A model generated the notes under the pieces. It saw only the letters and a program-made list of their open reading frames with translations. It was not told where the DNA came from and did not search any database. Made by a program: the position numbers and the translations under genes. From Clostridiales bacterium (GTDB taxonomy: Bacteria; Bacillota; Clostridia; Christensenellales; DTU072), in the NCBI GenBank assembly GCA_012841525.1, contig DUUO01000012.1, positions 1-59,636 on the forward strand: DNA of 59,636 bases, in the 5' to 3' direction. Positions 1 to 7,187 of this stretch are shown in pieces. The stretch's first letter is position 1. Each line of letters starts with the position of its first letter.

Positions 1-165
1 GCCTATTATATTTTGGAGCTTCTTCAATATTTACACTCTCGATATTTATAGCAACTACTATATTTTAGTGCTTTCAAGATTTCGATTTTTTCTTCAATAA
101 ACAACCTTATATTTTAGAAGTTTTTTTCAAGATTTATGCTCTCTACATTTTTTTTCGACTACGCT
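1..165. repeat. Degenerate ~50-bp tandem repeat upstream of WYL gene
   Basis: Three diverged units each begin with TATATTTT at about positions 7, 59 and 108 (periods 52 and 49 bp), sharing a following CTTCAA/TTTCAAGAT element. No credible gene lies in the first 317 bases. Further down, AT-rich sequence with TTGACA at 209 and 251 leads into the WYL gene. The gene to the left is outside the window, so whether the unit copies its 3' end cannot be judged. Confidence 0.55.
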
Positions 166-317
166 TTTGTATCAAAAATATAACAAATGAAAGAAAATTA
201 TGTTTTTTTTGACAAAAATCTATAAATTTACGACATTATTGCTTACCTTGTTGACAAAATCAATAAATTTGTGTTTATATTTAGTTATAAAATGTAGGGA
301 AAAAAGGGGACATTATT

Positions 318-1391
318 ATGTATATCAAGAAAAGAGAGCCAAAAAGACCTGTCATAATCAGAGTGTTACAAGTACTAGAAAAATATTCTGATGCAGACAA
401 TCTATTAAAGCAAAAAGATATAATAAAATATCTTAAAGATGACTATGATCTAAACATTGAAAGAAAAGCTGTAAGTAACAATTTAGCAGTTCTATCTAGT
501 ATGGGATTTGAGATTATACAAGAAAAAAGAAGTGGTGTATATCTTGCTAAAAGAAGATTTACAGAAACAGAATTGAGATTTTTAATTGATGGTATTTTAG
601 AAAGTAGACATGCTAGTTTAGAAGAAAAAGAAACAATAATAAATAAGTTACAAGACCTTGCAGGTATCAATTTTATTAGTCACTTAGAAGATGTTAAAAA
701 TATGAACCTTGAAACCCCAGGAGATATTTTCCAACCAGGCTCAGGATATCTTAAAAAAGTTGAACTTTTACAACATTGCATTGACAATGGCTGGCGACTA
801 AGAATGAGATATATGAAATGGAATTTTGATAAAAAAAGAGAATCAACAACAGTTACTAGAAGAATAATCAGTCCATACAAATTAATAGTTCACAATCAAA
901 GATATTATCTTGTTGGTAATTATCCAAAATATGATAATTTGGTTTTTTTACGTGTTGATAAAATTGATGATATTTCAATTACAAAAGAACCTATTAGACC
1001 AATAACAGAAATTGAAGGCTGCGAAAATGGACTTGATTTAGAAAATATTAAAACTCGCCTTCCCTATTTATTCCCAGAAAAAATTCAAGACATTAAACTA
1101 AAATGTAGGATGAATATGACCGATGATATTATCGACTGGTTTGGTATGGATGTTCCTTTTGAAAAAATAGATGATGATTATTTTATTGCAACCGTGTCAT
1201 CAAGTCCAAAAGCAATGGAATATTGGATTATGCAGTATTCAAACTATGTAGAAGTTTTAGAACCAGTAGAATTAAGAGATAAAATAAAAGAAAACATTGC
1301 AGAAATGATTATTAAATACTTTTCTAGAAATACATATAATTACTTCAAACGCTTACTTGATCGTGAATCTAAAAATGATGAAGATAATTAA
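318..1391 (+). CDS. WYL-domain transcriptional regulator
   Basis: This is a DNA-binding regulator of the helix-turn-helix plus WYL type, 357 residues, a normal length for the family. The first ~65 residues form a winged-helix-like HTH (RVLQVLEKYSDADNLLKQKD, then a recognition segment with ERKAVSNNLAVL). A WYL domain spans about residues 145-235, with the conserved ISPYKLIVHNQRYYLVGNY stretch, followed by the C-terminal WCX-type extension. WYL domains generally sense small ligands or nucleic acids and often control stress or defence genes. The start is supported by GGGG upstream of ATG at 318. It is monocistronic and ends in a strong terminator. A weak promoter with TTGACA at 251 and an AT-rich -10 around 275-281 is possible. 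Its target cannot be inferred; no defence genes are adjacent. Confidence 0.88.
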   Translation: MYIKKREPKRPVIIRVLQVLEKYSDADNLLKQKDIIKYLKDDYDLNIERKAVSNNLAVLSSMGFEIIQEKRSGVYLAKRRFTETELRFLIDGILESRHASLEEKETIINKLQDLAGINFISHLEDVKNMNLETPGDIFQPGSGYLKKVELLQHCIDNGWRLRMRYMKWNFDKKRESTTVTRRIISPYKLIVHNQRYYLVGNYPKYDNLVFLRVDKIDDISITKEPIRPITEIEGCENGLDLENIKTRLPYLFPEKIQDIKLKCRMNMTDDIIDWFGMDVPFEKIDDDYFIATVSSSPKAMEYWIMQYSNYVEVLEPVELRDKIKENIAEMIIKYFSRNTYNYFKRLLDRESKNDEDN

Positions 1392-1453
1392 TATATAAAG
1401 TGTTTACTTAATATCGAACAAAAAATATAAAAACTAATAAATAAATGTAAAAT

Positions 1454-1485
1454 GGGCTCTTTCAAAAATTAAGAGCCCTTTTTTT
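1454..1485 (+). terminator. Rho-independent terminator of the WYL gene
   Basis: Perfect 8-bp stem GGGCTCTT (1454-1461) and AAGAGCCC (1471-1478), loop of nine, then seven T. It sits between convergent genes. On the minus strand it is followed by only a poor T tract, so it may also serve the antitoxin gene weakly. Confidence 0.9.
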
Positions 1486-1792
1486 ATAATCCAATTTCTT
1501 TTGAAATTTCTTTCTTGAAGTTATTAAATTCAGTGCACTTTCCATCTGCATACGATTTTGCAGCCTTATTCATAAGTGCATTAAATTCTTCATCAGTTAA
1601 ACTGCCATATGCTAGGGGTTTTTGTGCCTCTGGGAACTTTACTTCAAAAGGGTTCTTCCTTTGTAGTGGAATTTGGCGAAGATAAATTTCCATTGCGGTT
1701 GCCATAGATATTCCAAGTTTGTCCAAAACTGCTTGGGCTTGTTCTTTAATTTTAGGTTCAACCCTTGCAAAAACATTTGCAGTTCTTCCCAT
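1484..1792 (-). CDS. RelB/DinJ-family antitoxin (orphan)
   Basis: A 102-residue protein of the RelB/DinJ antitoxin family. The N-terminus MGRTANVFARVEPKIKEQAQ followed by VLDKLGISMATAMEIYLRQI is the ribbon-helix-helix DNA-binding part. The C-terminal half normally wraps a YafQ/RelE-type RNase toxin. The start at 1792 is chosen because GGAGGTG lies just upstream; an in-frame upstream extension to 1843 has no such site. DinJ-type genes usually have a toxin gene immediately downstream, but here the next gene downstream is the convergent WYL gene after ~90 bp. Upstream is an exonuclease. It therefore looks like an orphan antitoxin, either a relic or one acting on a toxin encoded elsewhere. Confidence 0.85.
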   Translation of the reverse strand: MGRTANVFARVEPKIKEQAQAVLDKLGISMATAMEIYLRQIPLQRKNPFEVKFPEAQKPLAYGSLTDEEFNALMNKAAKSYADGKCTEFNNFKKEISKEIGL

Positions 1793-1900
1793 AATTAACA
1801 CCTCCATTTTTATTACAACAATATTATACCCTATTTCGTGCAATTTTAATCATTTTGCTACATTATAAGCATAATTGAAATGTAACAAAACATTATAAAT

Positions 1901-2569
1901 TTAGCCTATTTTTTCTATTGCTTTTTCTCTTTTTATTTTTTCCTTTTTTGCTTTTTTAATGTTTGCCTTTTCAATGGAGTAAACAAGATAATTTTTTGTT
2001 TTGTCCTTTGTTTTTTTGAAAGTTTGAATAATTTCATCAAATGTTAGATTCCAATTTTTTAGCATTGCTTCCATTACAAGCATTGTATTATAAGCATCTG
2101 CTTCAGCATCATGCAAATTGTTATCTCCTTCAATATTAAATGCCTTTAATAGATTTTCAAGCGAACTCTTATCGCTTATATTATGATAAGATTTATAAAA
2201 TTCTTGAATATCATAAAACTCATAATCCAAACTAGGCAATTTATATCTTTTGCAATCATCATTTAAGGCTTGTACATCTCTTGCTAAATTATGACCTATT
2301 ATATAATCTGCATTATTAATCACCTTTTTTATTGCAGGATAATAATGTGGAAATGAAGGATTTTTTACATAGTCTGCTGGTTTTCTTGTAAGTATTTTTC
2401 TTACCGCATACCAATCCCATTCTTTTCTTAAAATCTTAGGGTTTATTATAAAATTCTTTCTTTGTAAAACTTTAAAATTTTCATCGGTTAAAACATATCC
2501 AAATTCACAAATTTTTATATTATTAGCAACTGATGTTGCATGTTCTGAATCAAAAAACAAGTATCTCAA
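1901..2569 (-). CDS. DnaQ-like DEDDh 3'-5' exonuclease family protein
   Basis: A 222-residue exonuclease of the RNase T/DnaQ superfamily. Visible motifs are ExoI-type FFDSEHA (the D-x-E metal ligands, residues ~6-9), GHNLARDVQAL (ExoII Asp region) and HDAEADAYNT (the H-x-A-x-x-D signature of the DEDDh subgroup, residues ~158-166). The last ~25 residues are Lys/Glu-rich and unrelated to catalysis. It probably degrades single-stranded DNA or RNA from the 3' end; a replicative proofreading role is not indicated because it stands alone. The start is TTG at 2569, preceded by AGGAG with 6-nt spacing. It ends ~108 bp before the antitoxin start, so the two could be co-transcribed. Only AT-rich, featureless DNA lies between it and the tRNA. 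Confidence 0.85.
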   Translation of the reverse strand: MRYLFFDSEHATSVANNIKICEFGYVLTDENFKVLQRKNFIINPKILRKEWDWYAVRKILTRKPADYVKNPSFPHYYPAIKKVINNADYIIGHNLARDVQALNDDCKRYKLPSLDYEFYDIQEFYKSYHNISDKSSLENLLKAFNIEGDNNLHDAEADAYNTMLVMEAMLKNWNLTFDEIIQTFKKTKDKTKNYLVYSIEKANIKKAKKEKIKREKAIEKIG

Positions 2570-2821
2570 TCAATTCTCCTTTGTATATAAACTATCATTA
2601 AAAAACATGAATTATTGTATAAAATATGGATATAAATAAATCACATAAATCACGTCAATATATACTATACATCAAAATTAATCCCGTCAAGAAGATTATA
2701 TATATTTCAAATGAATAATAAAAAACAATCAATTTTTTACATTATTTCTAATCCATTTAAAAAATATATTTCCTTGATATTTTCAAGATTTGGCTAATTT
2801 CTAAAAATGTCCCATAAAAAG

Positions 2822-2848
2822 AAAAAATCGACACAAAAACTGTATCGA
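2822..2848 (-). terminator. Terminator of tRNA-Ala transcript
   Basis: On the minus strand TCGATACA and TGTGTCGA form an 8-bp stem (one G.U pair) with a 5-nt loop, followed by six T. It lies 17 bp beyond the tRNA 3' end. Confidence 0.85.
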
Positions 2849-2864
2849 CCATTTCTTTGAATTT

Positions 2865-2940
2865 TGGTGGAGGTAAGGAGAATCGAACTCCTGACCTCCT
2901 GCTTGCAAAACAGGCGCTCTACCAACTGAGCTATACCCCC
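2865..2940 (-). tRNA. tRNA-Ala (anticodon UGC)
   Basis: A 76-nt minus-strand cloverleaf. The acceptor stem GGGGGTA pairs with TACCTCC (one G.U), the D arm contains AGCTCAGTTGGTAGAGC, and the anticodon loop TTTGCAA gives anticodon TGC. The T arm carries GTTCGATTC. The 3' CCA is encoded (2865-2867). It is a single isolated tRNA with its own promoter and terminator; no integrase or attachment-site duplication is seen around it. Confidence 0.97.
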
Positions 2941-2968
2941 AATTTCGCCATTTCTGATAGCAAAAATT

Positions 2969-2998
2969 ATATTATCATTTATTAAGTTTATATGTCAA
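2969..2998 (-). promoter_or_regulatory. Promoter of tRNA-Ala
   Basis: On the minus strand a perfect TTGACA (2993-2998), an 18-bp spacer and TAATAT (2969-2974) lie about 30 bp upstream of the tRNA 5' end, an appropriate distance for a stable RNA promoter. Confidence 0.6.
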
Positions 2999-3211
2999 AC
3001 ATTTTAATACTGCTAAAATTATAAATTATAAAAGGATTTTTGAGGTTTTTTCATATATAGAAAGACATATTTTTTGTGTAATCAAAGATAGTTATGTTAA
3101 AGACATATTAAATTTTAGATGGAAGATATGCAAAAAATTTAGATTTGCAAAAACACAATAATATTGACAAAGATAACATATATATATAAAATTAATTTTA
3201 GTGAGGTGGAT

Positions 3212-3733
3212 ATGATTTTTACAATAAAAAAGCAAATGTATAAAATTGATGAAGATTATCCTGTAAAGAATCTTTTTGGTGAACTTGTATGTAAAATTGC
3301 AAGAGTTAAAAATGGATATTATATATACAATAAACTTGGTAATCAAATTGCACAATTAGTATTTTCAAAAGATGCTAGTGCAAGTCTTTCAATTGTAAAA
3401 AGTGAACCTACTTTTCCTGGGGCCATCAAAATACAAATGATAGATGAAAACAACTTTGCCTTTTCAGGAAATGTCATAGAGCCAGAAGATAAAGATTATA
3501 TCCAAAATATCAAAGGCAATAAAAAACCAAATAATTTTAGTGTCTGGGGGAAACCAATAGATTATAACTATGATATATATGACAACAGTGATATGATTGC
3601 AAGCGTCATTACTAATCCTGCTGATTTTACAGAATATAAAATCAAAACTACACCCTATTCTAACTTTTTACAAGTTCTAATGATTTGCCTTGCTATTGAA
3701 AAAATTATCGTAGATCCAAATGCAAAGATTTAG
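3212..3733 (+). CDS. Tubby/LURP-one-like protein of unknown function
   Basis: A 173-residue cytosolic protein. I see a weak resemblance to the tubby C-terminal/LURP-one-related fold: an N-terminal MIFTIKKQMYKIDEDYPVKN strand pattern, then YYIYNKLGNQIAQL, and late WGKPIDYNYDIYDNSDMIAS, which matches the 'W...YDIYD...IA' layout of such proteins. Bacterial members have no established role. The start at 3212 is chosen because GAGGTGG lies directly upstream; an in-frame ATG at 3164 has no such site and adds only an AT-rich leader. It is monocistronic, with a terminator at 3794. No TM segment or signal peptide is evident, although the C-terminus (FLQVLMICLAIEKIIV) is hydrophobic. Confidence 0.6.
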   Translation: MIFTIKKQMYKIDEDYPVKNLFGELVCKIARVKNGYYIYNKLGNQIAQLVFSKDASASLSIVKSEPTFPGAIKIQMIDENNFAFSGNVIEPEDKDYIQNIKGNKKPNNFSVWGKPIDYNYDIYDNSDMIASVITNPADFTEYKIKTTPYSNFLQVLMICLAIEKIIVDPNAKI

Positions 3734-3793
3734 AAAGTTTCATAAAAAAATATTCTAAACCAAAGACAAAAAATTAATAAATAATGTATATAT

Positions 3794-3826
3794 AGCTGTT
3801 AAAATATTAAATTTTGACAGCTTTTT
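3794..3826 (+). terminator. Terminator downstream of tubby-like gene
   Basis: AGCTGTTAAAAT (3794-3805) pairs with ATTTTGACAGCT (3811-3822) as a 12-bp stem with one G.U pair and a 5-nt loop, followed by five T. Confidence 0.8.
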
Positions 3827-3998
3827 AAAATAAATATTTTTTTAACAATATATTAGTTTTACAAACCACATTATTTAGTGATTCATTACTTTAGGGATTA
3901 AAATATTAAATTTTGACAACTTTTTTTAATAAATATTTTTAAATAATATATTGGTTTTATAAACCATATTATTCAATGTTGTATTACTTTATTGGAAA
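3799..3998. repeat. Tandem duplication (~100 bp x 2) after the terminator
   Basis: Two ~100-bp direct copies (about 3799-3898 and 3899-3998) each start TTAAAATATTAAATTTTGAC. They continue with similar TTTTT, AATATATT and AAACCA elements, and end near TATTACTTTA or its variant. The first copy contains the 3' arm of the terminator. The remaining sequence to the transketolase gene (4000-4110) is AT-rich without a gene. Confidence 0.75.
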
Positions 3999-4111
3999 AA
4001 AGCACATACCTTTTGACTTAGCAAACAAATGTCTTTTTAATTAAATTTTAGTGTAGCCAAACTTGCTTTAGATTTAACAAGCAATTGCCTCTTTTCCAAA
4101 AAAATCTGCTC

Positions 4112-4140
4112 TTGACTACATACAATGTATATATTAAAAT
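4112..4140 (+). promoter_or_regulatory. Promoter of transketolase operon
   Basis: TTGACT (4112-4117), 17-bp spacer, TAAAAT (4135-4140). The spacer contains the partial palindrome ACATACAATGTATAT, which may be an operator. The same TTGACTACATA...GTATATA layout is found before rmlB. Confidence 0.6.
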
Positions 4141-4206
4141 ATTAGAGATGTATGTTTTTTTATTAATATATCATCCAAAATATATTTTTTAAGGAGGCCA
4201 GAAATA

Positions 4207-5034
4207 ATGCCAAAAAATGTTTCAGTAGAAGAACTAAAAGCGAAGGCAAAAGAACTTAGACTCAAGATTATTGAGACCGCAAAGTATGCTGGAAGTGGGC
4301 ACGTTGGTGGATCTTTGAGCTGTGCCGATATATTAGCAGCACTATACTTTAAGTATCTAAACGTTGATCCAGAAAATCCAGATATGCCAGAAAGAGACAA
4401 ATTCATTTTAAGTAAGGGTCATGTTGCTTTAGCATATGTACCATGTTTAGCACTAAGAGGTTTTGTACCAATGAAATCATTAGAAACCTTTAACTATTAT
4501 GAATCTGCATATGGAATGCACCCTGATTCAAACAAGATTAGAGGTTGTGATGCTTCAACAGGTTCATTAGGACACGGCTTATCAATGGGAGTTGGAATGG
4601 CTTTAGGTCATAGATACCAAAACATTGATGCAAAAGTTGTTGTTTTAATGGGTGATGGAGAACAAAACGAAGGTAGTATTTGGGAAGCTGCAATGGCATC
4701 AAGTCATTTCAAACTACATAATGTTATTGCAATAGTTGATAGAAACAAATTCTGTATTGACGGTTGCACAGAAGACATTATGGCTATTGAACCACTAGAC
4801 AAAAAATATGAAGCTTTTGGATTCAAAGTTATTAAATGTAATGGTAATGACATGGCTGAAGTTGTAAAAGCACTAGATGAAGCATGGGTAGAAAAAGAAA
4901 AACCTGTATGCATCATTGCAGAAACCGAAAAAGGATTTGGTGTCAAAAAGTTCCAAGGAGATGTTAAATGGCATTATGGAGCTATGGACATGGATTTATT
5001 CCTTGAGGCTAAAGCCGATATTGAGGCTATGTAG
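4207..5034 (+). CDS. Transketolase, N-terminal subunit
   Basis: 275 residues forming the thiamine-diphosphate-binding (PP) half of a split transketolase, which moves two-carbon ketol units between sugar phosphates in the non-oxidative pentose phosphate pathway. Visible hallmarks are AGSGHVGGSLSCADILAALY, the acceptor/phosphate region SKGHVALAYV, SLGHGLSMGVGMALG, and the ThDP/Mg motif GDGEQNEGSIWEAA...N. The length is typical for the N-terminal subunit. A strong AAGGAGG precedes the ATG. The C-terminal subunit starts 15 bp after the stop, so the two are translated together and presumably form the active heterotetramer. DXP synthase is less likely because the two halves are separate and match the transketolase-type layout. 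Confidence 0.93.
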   Translation: MPKNVSVEELKAKAKELRLKIIETAKYAGSGHVGGSLSCADILAALYFKYLNVDPENPDMPERDKFILSKGHVALAYVPCLALRGFVPMKSLETFNYYESAYGMHPDSNKIRGCDASTGSLGHGLSMGVGMALGHRYQNIDAKVVVLMGDGEQNEGSIWEAAMASSHFKLHNVIAIVDRNKFCIDGCTEDIMAIEPLDKKYEAFGFKVIKCNGNDMAEVVKALDEAWVEKEKPVCIIAETEKGFGVKKFQGDVKWHYGAMDMDLFLEAKADIEAM

Positions 5035-5049
5035 AAGGAGGATAGAATT

Positions 5050-6063
5050 ATGGCAGATAATATAGGAACCACATGGACAACCTATGATGCTAATAAAATG
5101 ACTTCAAGAGAAATTTATGGTCGTGTTTTAGCAGAATTAGGCGAAAAGAATGATAAAATTGTTGGAGTTACAGCAGACCTTGCAAACTCAACAAACATCG
5201 GCCTATTTGGTGACAAGTTCCCAGAAAGACTATTTAATGTTGGTATTGCAGAACAAAATCTATTTGGTGTTGCTGCAGGACTTGCAAAAACTGGATTAAT
5301 TCCATTTGCATCAACCTTTGCAATTTTTGCTGCCCTACGTGGTGGTGAATTTGTAAGAACTGATATTACATATCAAAATCTTCCTGTTAGAATTATTGCA
5401 ACACATAGTGGATTAAGTTTTGGTACAGCAGGTACAACTCACCATGCTACCGAAGATATTGCTGTTATGCGTTCAATGGCTAATATGACAGTTGTTGTTC
5501 CAGCAGATGGTTGGGAAACAGGAAAAGCTGTTAGAGCAACCATTGATATTCCTGGACCATTTTACATGCGTGTTGGAAGAGGATTTGAACCACCACTACA
5601 TGAAAATGATGACTTTGAATTTGAAATTGGAAAAGCCATGACAGTAAAAGATGGCTCTGATTTGACCATTATCGCTTGCGGAACTCCTGTTTTACAAGCA
5701 AGAGAAGCAGCAAGAGAACTAGAATATGATGGAATTTCAGTAAGAGTTATCAATATGCATACAATTAAACCAATTGATAAAGAAGCAATAATGAAAGCAG
5801 TTGTAGAAACAAGACGTATTTTAACTGTTGAAGAACACAACATTTATGGTGGTCTTGGCGAAGCTGTTGGTGCAGTTATTGCTGAAAGTGGTAAAGGTTG
5901 TGCATTTACAAGACTTGGTATTCCAGATGAATATAGTGTTATTGGATATCCAGAAGATTTATATGCAAGATATAAATTAGATGCAACTGGTATTGCAGAA
6001 ACTGTTAGAGAACTTCTAGGAAAAGAAATCGAAGCCGACGAAGACTGGTCTGATGAAGACTAA
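5050..6063 (+). CDS. Transketolase, C-terminal subunit
   Basis: 337 residues carrying the Pyr domain plus the C-terminal transketolase domain, partner of the preceding subunit. The ThDP-activating glutamate is in NVGIAEQNLFGVAAGLA, followed by FASTFAIFAALRGGEFVRTD and THSGLSFGTAGTTHHATEDI. The C-terminal domain includes IDKEAIMKAV and VEEHNIYGGLGEAVG. An AAGGAGG site precedes the ATG. The tail is unusually acidic (EIEADEDWSDED). Split transketolases are common in Firmicutes and Archaea. Together with the N-terminal subunit it should supply pentose and erythrose phosphates. Confidence 0.93.
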   Translation: MADNIGTTWTTYDANKMTSREIYGRVLAELGEKNDKIVGVTADLANSTNIGLFGDKFPERLFNVGIAEQNLFGVAAGLAKTGLIPFASTFAIFAALRGGEFVRTDITYQNLPVRIIATHSGLSFGTAGTTHHATEDIAVMRSMANMTVVVPADGWETGKAVRATIDIPGPFYMRVGRGFEPPLHENDDFEFEIGKAMTVKDGSDLTIIACGTPVLQAREAARELEYDGISVRVINMHTIKPIDKEAIMKAVVETRRILTVEEHNIYGGLGEAVGAVIAESGKGCAFTRLGIPDEYSVIGYPEDLYARYKLDATGIAETVRELLGKEIEADEDWSDED

Positions 6064-6074
6064 GGAGGTATGAG

Positions 6075-6977
6075 ATGAGTAAAGCAAGCCTTGAAGATGT
6101 TTTAGTTGCAAAACTATTTTTAAAAGCAGCTTTCCCAGCTATGAGAGTTCCTCTAGAGGAAAATCCTAAGTATGTTAAAAAATTTAAAGACTTAAACATG
6201 GTTGTTGAATTTAAGGCAGAAGATGAGGAAAATCCACTAGCAGCACACCTTGTCTTTCTAACAGAAGAAAAAGCAAATGAAGTAGCTGATGGAAAACGCT
6301 ATAAAGTACACGATGGAGTATATGAAGGCGCTTTTGGGGATTTAAAAGTTATTAAACTACATTTTAAGAGCATCAAAGCATTGCTTGGTGTATTAAAAGG
6401 AAACACCCCACTAGATATGCTTGGAATTGTACCATCAGTATTTAAGAATTTATTCAAAAAAGAATTTTGGGCATTTTTGTTCTTAATGCTAGAACTTATG
6501 AAGATGATGCCAGACTTTGTTCCTGGAGTGGACAAACCACTTGATCAATATATGAAGGTTAAAATGTCTTTGTATATGATTACTACTGCTATGTCTCAAG
6601 CAAACAAACTAGGATATGAGCCAATGAACAAATGGACTCAAAAGCAAACAGATAGAATTTATCAATTCCGCGTAGGTCCAACTTTTGATGCTGACGGAAA
6701 AGAAATTTTCCCAAAATTTGGTGCATATTTAAGAGTTAAAGGCGGCAAGACCAAAGCAGGTCGTGGCCTTTATGAAAGAAAAAGCCCATTTGTATTGCTA
6801 GATTTCCCAAATCCAGATGCATGTATTGCAGTACTTAGCGGAAAATATGCTTTTGTTGAAGCAGTTGTGCAAGGTTGCGTACAAATAATTGGTGCAGGAG
6901 ATAGCTATGCAGTTTCTTTCAATGACAGAATGATGGATATACAAAATATGTTAATCCCATCAAAGTTCTTGAAATAA
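6075..6977 (+). CDS. SCP2-like sterol-carrier-domain protein
   Basis: 300 residues, starting 11 bp after the transketolase stop with a good AAGGAGG site, so part of the same operon. I recognise a C-terminal block reminiscent of SCP2-type lipid-binding proteins: FPNPDACIAVLSGKYAFVEA followed by VVQGCVQIIGAGDSYAVSFN and a terminal helix. The middle contains a hydrophobic helical stretch (KEFWAFLFLMLELMKMMPDF) that could bind lipid or membrane. No signal peptide is present. It may bind a hydrophobic ligand, but its link to transketolase is unexplained. The name is by resemblance only, and a profile search could assign it elsewhere. Confidence 0.6.
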   Translation: MSKASLEDVLVAKLFLKAAFPAMRVPLEENPKYVKKFKDLNMVVEFKAEDEENPLAAHLVFLTEEKANEVADGKRYKVHDGVYEGAFGDLKVIKLHFKSIKALLGVLKGNTPLDMLGIVPSVFKNLFKKEFWAFLFLMLELMKMMPDFVPGVDKPLDQYMKVKMSLYMITTAMSQANKLGYEPMNKWTQKQTDRIYQFRVGPTFDADGKEIFPKFGAYLRVKGGKTKAGRGLYERKSPFVLLDFPNPDACIAVLSGKYAFVEAVVQGCVQIIGAGDSYAVSFNDRMMDIQNMLIPSKFLK

Positions 6978-7003
6978 TAAACTTAATAGTTTATGAAAAA
7001 ATT

Positions 7004-7029
7004 AAGGGAGCGAATTTGCTCCCTTTTTT
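7004..7029. terminator. Bidirectional terminator between SCP2-like and mannosidase genes
   Basis: AAGGGAGC (7004-7011) and GCTCCCTT (7018-7025) form an 8-bp stem with a 6-nt loop, followed on the plus strand by six T. On the minus strand the stem is followed by TTAATTTTTT, so it can also end the mannosidase transcript. Confidence 0.88.
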
Positions 7030-7082
7030 GTTTGTATGAAATATACGATGCCTTTTGTCATTATTTCAATTTCTTCATTTCA

Positions 7083-7132
7083 ATATTTCTATTTCATTAA
7101 TAGATATGATTTCATTTCAAATGGTTTATATG
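7083..7132 (-). repeat. 3'-end echo of the alpha-mannosidase gene
   Basis: These 50 bases match 46 of 50 with 7182-7231, the last codons and stop of the mannosidase gene, but lie ~100 bp beyond its stop codon. Read on the minus strand the copy encodes YKPFEMKSYLLMK and a stop, against YKPFEIKSYLLKK and a stop in the gene. One of the four differences is synonymous. It is therefore a relic of a gene end, not random AT-rich similarity. Confidence 0.85.
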
Positions 7133-7187
7133 GAATAAAGTTAAATTAACAATTTTTTAATTGCTTTTCAACCCTACTTATATATTC

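Noticed and set aside
200..391. 63-residue frame overlapping the start of the WYL gene
   Set aside because: No ribosome binding site, low-complexity hydrophobic/Lys composition, and overlap with the well-supported WYL start in another frame.
2865..2940. tRNA-Ala as an integration site of a mobile element
   Set aside because: No integrase and no duplicated tRNA 3' end (att) found on either side.
4207..6063. 1-deoxy-D-xylulose 5-phosphate synthase split in two
   Set aside because: The two-gene layout and N- and C-subunit lengths match split transketolase; DXS is a single polypeptide with a different domain order.
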